From Blakeslea trispora (lineage: Eukaryota; Mucoromycota; Mucoromycetes; Mucorales; Choanephoraceae), in NCBI GenBank assembly GCA_025331445.1, contig JAIWNE010000028.1, forward strand, positions 248,001-312,000: a stretch of 64,000 bases of DNA, in the 5' to 3' direction. A program made the translations under genes and the position numbers. Shown piece after piece: positions 55,460 to 64,000 of the stretch. Below the pieces are notes generated by a model. The model saw only the letters and a program-made list of their open reading frames with translations. It was not told the origin of the DNA and searched no databases. Every line of letters begins with the position of its first letter. Positions within the stretch are counted from its first letter, which is position 1.

Positions 55460-56656
55460 TAAAAAATTGATTAGCTGTATGGTCAATTGTCAAGGAAGAC
55501 GCAGTCATGAAAAGTACAAACGTCTTCATCTTTCTGAAGAAGAACACAAAGTTCTGCACGAAAAGGTGCAAAATGATCAATTTCTTACTCCAAAGAGCTT
55601 TGACATTGGCGTTACCTCTCTTCCTGGGCATTTCAGTAACATGGCCAAAGAAACAAGCTCTGCTCTAGGCAATCAAGATAGAGCCAAGTACCAACTGAAT
55701 GCCACCAATCATTTTCTAGGCATCAACAAGGCCTCTGGCTTTTTGGATGATCTGAACAAGATGAAGAAAAAGTACAAAGGATACATTACATACGCCCAGG
55801 TTGCCAATGATAAAAACTTTGTCATTACTTTTTCAGCTTTTGGTTTGATATAGTGCAATCTTCCCTTTGCAAGAAAAACTAATTGTAACAAGTGTTATTT
55901 ATGAAGCATTTGCAAATGGCAAGAAGTATCTGTGATCATCCGTAATCTGTATACCTAAAATGTTTGAGCATATGAATGTTGCAAAGAATCGCTTCCTTGG
56001 GCTGGTCATGGACTTTTCTTCAGCGACCAAATAAATGCTTTTGAGATGATTCCCTTTCAAGCCTTAAGCATGCTATTACATTATGTACTTTTATTTAAAA
56101 ACATCACCGTTATCAATAATATTACAGTTTGACAGCTTTTAATATAGAAGGAGTACACATACGTATGTATAAAGTTCAGAGCCCAAACTGTTAGGTGATG
56201 ACGGCCGTGAAGCGAGTTGAGTGAGTAGATCAACTAGTTTGTATATACTGTGTTGAACAATTCAACAATGAAGCTTTTGTTTTTTGACCATTACTGTTTC
56301 CATATGGTATCTTTTTCTTTTGGCAGTGTAATGCTCTTCAAAAATTGGACATGAACTTGTTATTGGACAAGACACACAATAAGAAAAAAGCCCAAAAGAG
56401 CAACTGTAAGTAAAGAATCAATTTGAATAACATCAACAGAAGCACCCGTATCAATTATATGTATTAGAAAACCCTAATCCGCTGCCAGTCTATTGCAGCC
56501 AGAAAACCATGCAAGTCAGCACTCAAAAGGTCCTTGGTTTTTCATTGTTTTTGTGCAAGGAAAAAGATTGCCATGTCAGCATCCTGGCTCAGACTTCTCA
56601 ACACGGAGCCACAAAGAACGAACTCAGCATTTTGCTGTACATGGGGGCGTTCTAAT
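55460..56656 (+). pseudogene. Decayed coding relics, transposon-like, unassigned
   Basis: The frame 55467-55853 reads like protein (KRLHLSEEEHKVLHEKV, ASGFLDDLNKMKKKYKGYIT). Short blocks follow in other frames: NRFLGLVMDFSSA near 55988-56026, FEMIPFQALSML near 56040-56075, and VLGFSLFLCKEKDCHVSIL near 56530-56590. They stay on one strand and in plausible order but are separated by stops. The layout suggests a mutated transposase or other multi-copy gene. No family motif is decisive. Confidence 0.4.
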
Positions 56657-57234
56657 CTTTTTACATTGTTGATTGCTTGTATCAACAAAATCTAGCAAAG
56701 TGCCTTAATGTGTTATAATTCAAAAATGTATGCGAAATTAATAAAAGTTGCATGCGTCTGACAGAAATTCTTTGTGGTCGTCAAAAGAAAGTCTTAACTC
56801 CAGAACAGCTTCATTAAAGAAATAGGCGACGCTACGGAGAGTGTCAAAATTATCGTCAGTAACAACAACGTTTAGCCACAACTAGACTTTGGTTGCTGCA
56901 TCTGTAGGCGATATCTATGCTCTTATATAGATCCCATTTTTGGTCAATGAATCACAAAAAAAGAAAAATGATAGCTTATTTTAACCCTGCTTCCTGCATG
57001 TTGCTCAGAGATCAAGAAATAGTTCATCACTAGACTTTGTTCTACATGCAAATAAACCTACCTGTAAATCATGACTGTATAACATAAGGGAAACAGATCA
57101 ACTTTTCTAATTAATTGGAATTGATAGAAAACAAACAAAATATCTTTCAGCTATAGAGACACAGATAGCTTATAAGGGGGGGGGGAAAGCGCCTTGTAAG
57201 AGCGACTTCCATTTTTTTTTATGTATAGCTTCAA
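56657..57234. other. Gene-free interval
   Basis: About 580 bp without coding support; a run of eight to nine G occurs near 57176-57184. Forms the 3' flank of the Zn2Cys6 gene. Confidence 0.4.
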
Positions 57235-59308
57235 CTAAGTAGATGGTTTTATTGAGAGACAGTCTGAAGGTCTTTCGCAAAACGAAATATAACAAGTAGC
57301 GTCATAAATGACAGATATCCATGGATGAGAAGATTGGTCGTAGTATTCTATATGATGCTGCATACTCCGATTATCACCGGATAGAAGGCTTTTGATAGGT
57401 GACACTCCATAATTAGCACAAATGTTGTACATGTAATGAAGCTTATTTAGCATTTGGCAGATAGACTGAATCTGTGCTCTGATATCCTTTGGCAGATATT
57501 TGTTATCTGGAAAATTCAAGGTTAAAAGCAAATCGACCACTACAATCAGAGATTCGTAACCGATAACAGCCAATTTACCTTGTGTTTTTTTTTCGCTTAT
57601 TAGTAAAGAAAAAAAACTCTTTTATACAAAGTACATGATACTTACATTGTTTCTTATTCAACGCCACTTCAAACGAACGGTGAACGAGTCTGACAATCAA
57701 ATGAAGAAGCTTGGACAATTTCTCTATGGATTTCTGCAGAACATAGCTAGAGAGTTGTTCATTCATTGTCTGACTAGGTAGAGGTTGTAACACAAAACAA
57801 TGAATCCAGAGCTGAAGAAGACAAAAGTCACTAAATGCAAGCAGCTTGATGCCATCTGTTGTCTGGCGAATGGCTGCCTCACATGCTTCTTGATTATGAT
57901 AATCGTCGCAGAGACGGATATCATCAGGTACCATAGACACCCATTCATCTATGAAAGTCTCTAATCTAACAAGTGATTCAAAACTAAATACGCCTATTTT
58001 CCCGACATAAGCAAGATTGACTTGTTTCTAAATTGAAAAAAGAAAGTTGATATTACTGCCATAAGAGAAAGAGAGCAGAGCAACTTACTAGAATTTGAGT
58101 CAAGAACGGATTGTTAAGAGCCCAAATATTCCAATTGCACGCTCGAATTAATTGTCTTGTCTCTTCGTCTTCATCTGCTATTGCCTCCAACTGCGGAATA
58201 AGACAAGATTGTGCGTAGAAATTCTCATTGGCTACACAATTGATGATACGACGAAGGAAGATGATGAAATAAAAATGTCGCTTAAATAAAGCTCGACCAA
58301 TACTTTCGGTAACCTCCTTCTTCTTGAAATCTCTTTCTAAATCCAAACAAAGACTATACGCTAAATCAAGCAGGTGTCTACAGTCAGAAAATCTAAAGGT
58401 GACGTGCATGTACTGGGCTACCAAGACAACGGCATTCACGTTCTCTAGTCGTTTCGAGTAGTCATCAAATTGATCCAAGATAATAGACTTGCATCGTTCG
58501 AAAAAATAGTCGGCAAGCGCTCTCTGCTCTTGTGGACTTATCATGTTCATATGATCACAGGGTGTTGCACAGACAAGACAACATATACTGAGAGTGATCA
58601 AATCAAGCAAGGGATCATCCAGGGTCGAATAACGTGCGTAGAATGAGGGTTTGTGTAGACAGAGGTTGAACATGCTATGGCATTGAAAAAAGATAGCCAC
58701 CATTTGATCTACTAAGGCTCGAGAAATTGGCTTTTTTGATGGCATGAGACTACATATTGGCTGATTAGGTCTCTCCAGCACGGATAAAAAAAAATTAACC
58801 CAATTGCCGTGATGCTGTTGTGTAAATAGCAGTAAAGGCTCTGAGCGATTGATGGAACATATGTCTGGTGTTCCACAATCAGCACTTAAGGGTGATAGAT
58901 ACTGTATAGGTAGTAGATCGCTTATACTCTTGATGGACGTATCAATGGATATCATACCATTGCGTATCTGAAATTGCCAGCCATGGAAATGTCTTGACAT
59001 GGCAGATACTAATGCGCTCAGCTTATGTTGATTTATCTCCTTTTCTATACATTGCATGGCTAGCTTTAATTCCTCTATTTGAGTATTGTATAGCTTGAGT
59101 CTCGTTTGCTCTTCTTGATTACTGAATGACTGAACGCATGGCTGATGCAGACGTACACATCGAGCACAAGGTTGTGTCGGATCGGATCGGATACACTTTC
59201 GACGTTGATCACGGCAATCTAGCTTTTTGTGTTGGACAAAAGAATATGAATAGACAGAAGAAGAAGAAGAAACTATTTACCAGCACAAGGTTTTATAGTC
59301 ATTTTCAT
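57235..59308 (-). CDS. Zn2Cys6 transcription factor with fungal-specific domain, 4 exons
   Basis: Exons on the minus strand: 59281-59308, 58089-59218, 57646-58027 and 57235-57578, giving 627 aa. The binuclear zinc cluster is split by an intron: exon 1 ends KPCA plus one base, and exon 2 starts with DCRDQRRKCIRSDPTQ followed by PCARCVRLHQPC. Joined, this gives CX2CX6C...CX2CX6C. A coiled-coil linker follows (LKLYNTQIEELKLA). The middle-homology region includes FFQCHSMFNLCLHKPSFYA, RFSDCRHLLDLAYSLCLDLE and FKRHFYFIIFLRRI. The spliced zinc cluster makes the start at 59308 convincing even though exon 1 has only nine codons. Targets unknown. Confidence 0.88.
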
Positions 59309-59851
59309 TTTTATACAAAAAAATATATATATATATAAATAAATAAGCCAGTGAGAGTGAAAGACTGTACACTTTATTCGGAGATGAAAAGATTCCTTGT
59401 AACCACAGATCTTTCGATTGATCTAGGAAAATGAAAGTCTGGTTGCTGGTTTTGATTTTGCCACTCGATTTCTCCCTCTGCCGATCAGAAGGTTCCTAAT
59501 CGACTGGAGGCTTTGAGCTGAAAATCGAATGCTGCCACAGCTATCTTTGAATACAAGACATAAACGATGATGATAAAAGAAAAAGACTCCTGCTTCTTTT
59601 TGTATGACAAACATAAATCCGAGAAAACTACCTGTTTTGTGAATGCTTGATTGTTCTATGTGATTACGTAATATTGGAATTTCTAAAACGATCACTGCTG
59701 TACCTTTTCCAAAACAATCAATCTTTTGACAGACACGGTTATTAGCCTGAAAGATGATCCTTTCCGCAAAAAAAAATAAAATTATGCTGATGAAATTTTG
59801 TTTGTTTCACTTAAAAAAAGGGAGATTCTTTTTTTTTTTTTTCCTTTCCTA
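59309..59851. promoter_or_regulatory. Divergent intergenic region
   Basis: 543 bp between two divergent start codons, with AT repeats near 59322-59345 and poly-T before the ATG at 59852. No exon recognised. Confidence 0.4.
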
Positions 59852-61191
59852 ATGTTTCAACAATTCAAAAACATCTTTCCAACTACCTCACTAAACATAC
59901 GTTCAATAACAGAATCAGTAGGGTAAACTTATGCCATGTCATTTCAACAAATAGACTCATCTCTTTGTTAGACTGAATGAGGCAGATTGGAATCGTGCAG
60001 GTGTTGAGAGGTAAAGAACTAGAAAGACATTTATTTGAGTTTTAAGCTAAATGGACGTCTAGATTTGAGGCTATTCGAAATGAATTCCAAAATCTAAACA
60101 ACATGTTACTGAATCGGTCTGACTCGAGGTAGATATAATATTGAAGCAAAGAGAGAAATAGCAACTCATGCCTTATTACAGTGATTCTATATCCAATCAT
60201 TCACCCAAGCCTGAAATACCTTCATTAACTCAATTAGAGGCAACAGGCAAACTGATAAGTCATATACAGCAAGGATGGAACACGATTCATCAATCTAACC
60301 AATCAAATTTCGAGAAGGCAAAGGTAAACAAGTATGCTTTCTTTTTTCTCGATAAACAAAAAAAAAAGACAAAAAATGGACTAAAGTAAAAGGAGGGACA
60401 TTAGAGAGCGGAAGTATTGCTGAAACAATTGCAGTCAACAGGAGAAGCACATTACAGAGTGTGTAATCAAGTAGAATACATATCCAATGATATTGAAGAG
60501 ACTCATCAACTTTTAGACACACTTCAAAGTTCTGCTGGTAAGTAAATGAACTCGTTTCTTTTCTCCTTCTCCTTTCAACTGATTAACCATTTGGTTTTTT
60601 TTTATTCAGTTAATTTGGCGAAATCATTGAGCCAGATAGAGGCAAAGATAGATGTTATCTCAAAAGATTATGAGCAACATGAATTCGAACTATGGAAACA
60701 AGAGCAAGAGAGGGAACTTATGGCTGAGATGGCACTCAAGAGAGAAGCACTAAAGCAAAAGGAGACTGCCTTACGCGAGCAATATGAACAATATGATTCA
60801 ATGCAACAAAAGAAAAGGCTTGAACTTTACGAGGCGAATTTCAATGCCGAACTTGAGGATTACAAACGAAGACGAGAAACAGAGGTATCTTCATTATACT
60901 CGAGTAAGTTTCTGTATTGTATCGCATCTGTTTCGAGGGGGGTTTTTTTTAAGCATATTCTTTTTTTTTTCGAATAAAGATAGAAGCAATCCATCAAGCC
61001 ATTTGCCTACAACATCATTAGAACAACTCAAGATTGAGGACAATCAGGACTTGTCTGGATTTTTGCAGGATCAAGACACAATTGAATTATCAAAGAAAAA
61101 GGATTTAATGCATTCATCAAGCAGTGATGAGGATGAGGATGATCGTAGAGTAGAGATTTTGGCTGATGAAGAAGACTATCAAGACTTGTAG
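59852..61191 (+). CDS. DTNBP1: Dysbindin-like BLOC-1 protein, 7 exons
   Basis: Exons 59852-59922, 59972-60010, 60063-60128, 60182-60323, 60405-60537, 60610-60903 and 60980-61191, giving 318 aa. The early part (LNEADWNRAGVERFEAIRN) leads into a long alpha-helical coiled coil: GWNTIHQSNQSNFEKAK, NLAKSLSQIEAKIDVIS, and then a Glu/Lys/Arg-rich helix, ALKREALKQKETALREQYEQ. The C-terminus is acidic (SSSSDEDEDDRR). Layout and helix pattern fit dysbindin, a BLOC-1 subunit in endosome-lysosome traffic. A start at the ATG at 60168 was rejected because it lies in an intron; the upstream exons keep phase. A generic coiled-coil protein is the alternative. Confidence 0.75.
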
Positions 61192-61224
61192 TTTGACCTC
61201 TTTTTTTAATTAAAGTAAAGATGT

Positions 61225-63306
61225 TTATGAGTTATCTTTTTCAGGTTGAGATGCAATTGCATCTGCTATTCGAGACAAATCTTCATCTTTTTCCAAATAA
61301 GCATCTCTAATTTTGGAGGCAGTGTTCTCTTGTTGGATAGCATTCATACCCTGTCGTGATGTAGAAGGCAATCGCTCATTCTCAATGTCTGAGCGCCTGG
61401 CTTCTTCAAATGTAGTGATTGCTATTGAGATGTTTAGGAAAAAAGGGGGGAAATAATGCCAAAAAGTAGATGATGTTGTCTTCACTTACCTTTTCGAAGT
61501 CCCTCAGATCCTAGCCCCAAAGTTCCTGTGGGCATTCTGCTTGAATTGGATAAATTCTTAAGCTCCATCACAAGTTCAGAGTTTTCTCTTAATACAGTGA
61601 ATGCACGAGACATCTTGCCAATAGCCATTACTTTACTTTTGATGACTTGTCGTCTCTCTGGCGTCATTGTGTCCACTGATGTGGGCTCTTCAGTCTCCTT
61701 GGCTAGTTCTTCTTGAGAACATATGTTCAGTATAGTCAAGAGCATAGTTGTAACTAAACCCCATTCTTTGGTTAGTTTAGGAGTCCCCTTTTTTTTCTGA
61801 GAAAATTCAAGACTTACTCTTTTCTCCAACAAATGGCAAACTCCAATCAAATACATTCATAAAGTTAGGTAAATAGTATGGATGTGGAGAAGCATGAAAT
61901 TGTCGAATGTTGAGTACGTTTTCATCATATCGAAGTACAGCAGCCTTGTTGTTGTAAGTATCACAATAGTTGGGTGCTGAAAATATAGTGATCAAAGCTG
62001 GAAATCCCGTTGATTTGTTCTTACGATACATCCGATAACTAGAATGTCATGAATCAGTTTCTCCGTTTTGTTGCTGTTGTTGTTCTTACCCATCAGCTTG
62101 TGCCTCATGTGCTCTTACAACAGATAATAGATTGTTTCTTTGAAGGAATTCGCAAGTTGCATTGTAGCTAAATGAACAACATGGTTTATCAACATTTGCC
62201 CTCTATCCCAAAATTAAGCGATCTATCCTTTACCTATAAAAATATGAGCATCCTCTAATATGATTATGTTCAAATCCAGCATGTGAGTCATTATCATATT
62301 CCTCAAACGGATCTGCCCAAACAAGATCGCACATCAATCCACTAGTAGGTGTTTCTTGAAAACGATTAATCTATTCGTCTGATATTAGAACAAGATATAG
62401 CTTATAAAAAAGACGAAATAAAAAAAAAGTAGAAAAAAATATCACCTTGTCAATATCTTTTAACGTCTTCAGCTCGGGTGAAAGCCCACCATGAACACAG
62501 AGGAACTGATCATTCACTACAGCAGCAAGAGGCAAACAATCAAAACATTCCATCGCTACATTGTAAACTTTTTCCGAGTATTTCTTTTGACCTAACAATA
62601 AAATATAGATTCAAGTTAGTCACTCTAATTTGTATTTTTCTTCTTTTTTTTTTCTTTCTACAAGGTGAACCTGCATTCAAGCTTAAAAGTGAAATATTCT
62701 GTCAAGTGTCGACATTCATGATTTCCGCGTAATAAGAAAAAAGTGTCTGGATACCATAGTTTATGGGCCCATAGATAAAGTACACACTGATTTCATTTAG
62801 CTACTATCCAGCACTATAAAAAGACCTGCCATTGTTTACCTCAATAGAGTAATAACCTCTGTCCACATAGTCTCCTAGAAATAGATAGATAGTGTCTTTG
62901 GGATCACCTCCAATGCTGAACAATCTCAATAGATCATAATACTGTCCATGTATATCACCACATACAGTGATTGGTGCAGGTATTTTCAGTACATTTGGCT
63001 CTTTCTTCAACAAATCTCGAGTGTCGTACAGGATCTTTAATGCTTGTTCTTCAGTCAATCTTCCTTCTTTCTGAAAATGCTCTTTCAAGAATGCCAAGTC
63101 TGGTTTGCCTTTTGACCACAATTGATCATCCGTTGGTTTCTTAAAAGCAGGCGGTTCTACGTCTGTTTCAGAAATAGCAATTAGATTTCTTTTTTTTTTT
63201 TCTGTTTAGCTTGCTGGCTTATGTCACCTTTGCAGATACGTTCTTGAGTGGAAGTGGTTTCTGAATGATTGTCTTCTTGAACCGAATGCTTTTTATCAAT
63301 TGACAT
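61225..63306 (-). CDS. cnaA: Calcineurin A catalytic subunit (PP2B), 9 exons
   Basis: Exons on the minus strand: 63228-63306, 62840-63162, 62675-62786, 62446-62591, 62234-62370, 62090-62167, 61818-62038, 61490-61753 and 61225-61421, totalling 519 codons (518 aa). Phosphatase motifs are [55 protein letters not shown] and [12 protein letters not shown]. Then come the calcineurin B-binding helix region ([16 protein letters not shown]), a calmodulin-binding segment ([20 protein letters not shown]) and an autoinhibitory stretch ([19 protein letters not shown]). It is the Ca2+/calmodulin-activated phosphatase of stress and dimorphism control in Mucorales. The intron after exon 3 appears to start with GC. 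The symbol is by similarity, since Mucorales carry several paralogues. Confidence 0.95.
62592..62674 (-). other. Probable GC-AG intron in calcineurin A
   Basis: The donor reads GAAT|GCAGGT at 62674 and the acceptor TTAG at 62592-62593. A GT donor 4 nt further on would shift the frame. Only the GC donor joins exon 3 to exon 4 with a split Cys codon (T|GT) to give [12 protein letters not shown], matching the length of the invariant animal segment QECKIKYSERV. Confidence 0.7.
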
Positions 63307-63739
63307 AATGCTGCAAAATAAAAAGAAGAAGAAGAAAAAGGATAAAAAGAAAACTCTTGACTTTACACAATGATTGCATCAAAAAAAAAAATAGAAAGTC
63401 AGCTTTCAGGTAAAGTCATGACACATAAAAAAAAAAAAGATCTCCCACACATGAAAATCCATTCATTCTCAACCTTTTTTCAATGATAAATCAAGACCGT
63501 GTAACCTTTTATTTATGCATTTTTTCTGAATAAATGACAGACAAAAAATGATTTGTTCGACTGTTAAGAGAAAGATGACAATTGTAGCAATACACTGACT
63601 CGTTGTTTTCTGTAAACAATGTGTTGCAATAGATGCATTGTACTAGAGCAATTAATGTAAGCAATTGAAATGTTAAATCAAACGCTGTTGATAAAAAAGC
63701 AAACTGTTACAAGTAAAGGCTTAGAGAAACTAAAAGCAG
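63307..63739. promoter_or_regulatory. Divergent intergenic region
   Basis: 433 bp between divergent start codons, with A-rich tracts near 63370 and 63430. No exon recognised. Confidence 0.4.
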
Positions 63740-64000
63740 ATGAGTATATCCGAGGAGATTATACATAGGCAAGTATCACGTAGAAAGAGAGAGAAAGAGA
63801 CTCAAGCAGAACCATTGACTGTGATGTCTGTAAGTATTATTGTGGAGCAAGATAGAAAATAGACTTTTTATTCAGGTGAAGAGAAAAAGTGTTAAACACG
63901 ATAAAAAACTCTTCTTAAAGCAATCTGAGAAGGTGTATGGTGGTTCAGATGCGGTAAATACTGTTAAGATACAGTTGGATGGGCACATTTGGAAGCAGAG
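63740..64000 (+). CDS. 5' end of an unknown gene, cut by the window edge
   Basis: Exon 1 at 63740-63829 begins MSISEEIIHRQVSRRKREKE and ends at a GTAAGT donor. Exon 2 starts at 63876 after a TTTTTATTCAG acceptor and stays in frame to the edge: VKRKSVKHDKKLFLKQSEKV followed by SDAVNTVKIQLDGHIWKQ. A further donor at 63953 (GTAAAT) is possible. The start is basic and looks nuclear. No family recognised from this fragment. Confidence 0.55.

Noticed and set aside
60168..60181. ATG at 60168 as start of the dysbindin gene
   Set aside because: It lies in an intron; upstream exons join in phase to the AG at 60180-60181.
1..64000. tRNA, rRNA, CRISPR, operon or phage features
   Set aside because: No B-box-like tRNA motif with a foldable cloverleaf, no rRNA blocks and no direct-repeat arrays were seen; the sequence is clearly eukaryotic nuclear DNA. 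A tRNAscan-SE and Infernal run would be decisive for small RNAs.

Overview
The window is nuclear DNA of a filamentous fungus, most likely an early-diverging one (Mucoromycota, probably Mucorales). The evidence is AT-rich sequence, protein genes split by many short GT-AG introns (about 44-75 nt), and long poly-T/poly-A tracts. The gene content fits too: a Rhizopus-type polygalacturonase, a GGPP synthase of the carotenoid/sterol branch, and animal-like genes such as Gemin6 and dysbindin that budding yeasts lack. No rRNA, tRNA, CRISPR or bacterial operon signal was seen. Exon coordinates below come from reading splice sites by eye. In each gene called spliced, except the relics, the low-confidence loci and the incomplete edge gene, the exon lengths sum to a multiple of three and the joined frame matches the family.

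Layout. 0-5 kb: PAK-type kinase (+), then a GRAM/VASt sterol-transfer protein (-). 5-7.5 kb: gene-free. 7.5-13.7 kb: polygalacturonase (+), GGPP synthase (-), mitochondrial methylcrotonyl-CoA carboxylase alpha subunit (-), TMA7 (-). 13.7-16 kb: gene-free. 16-19 kb: ribosomal protein eL33 (-), a CYSTM tail protein (+), AP endonuclease Apn2 (-). 19.8-25.3 kb: a mobile-element island. It holds a broken gene with a PD-(D/E)XK-like core, a complete-ended but decayed piggyBac element bounded by TTAA (21536-24099), and a decayed Tc1/mariner-IS630 transposase whose last recognisable codons run into the piggyBac TTAA. 26.4-36.4 kb: compact block of a kinase, a membrane protein, Gemin6, a small unknown, a COG0523 metal GTPase, a ferric reductase, a Ser/Thr-rich protein (possibly TORC1-related) and WD40 protein Cmr1. 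37.8-40 kb: peroxisomal-type carrier and Pho88/Snd3. 41.7-46 kb: seven-knuckle CNBP/Gis2 protein, SANT protein, Mso1-like protein. 48.5-54.4 kb: proline-rich membrane protein, nucleolar G-patch protein, LtrA-family membrane protein. 55.4-56.7 kb: decayed coding relics. 57.2-64 kb: Zn2Cys6 regulator, dysbindin, calcineurin A, and the 5' end of one more gene.

Genes mostly alternate in strand. Convergent pairs are packed very tightly (stop codons separated by 2, 7, 21, 33 and 56 bp), while divergent pairs usually have longer spacers. Functional themes are housekeeping: signalling (PAK, calcineurin), lipid and isoprenoid metabolism, organelle and ER targeting, RNA-binding and ribosome-associated proteins, DNA repair, and metal handling (COG0523 GTPase beside a ferric reductase). 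The most unusual points are the nested transposon island with its PD-(D/E)XK-like pseudogene, an apparent GC-AG intron in calcineurin A, and a hydrophobic N-terminal extension on the COG0523 GTPase.
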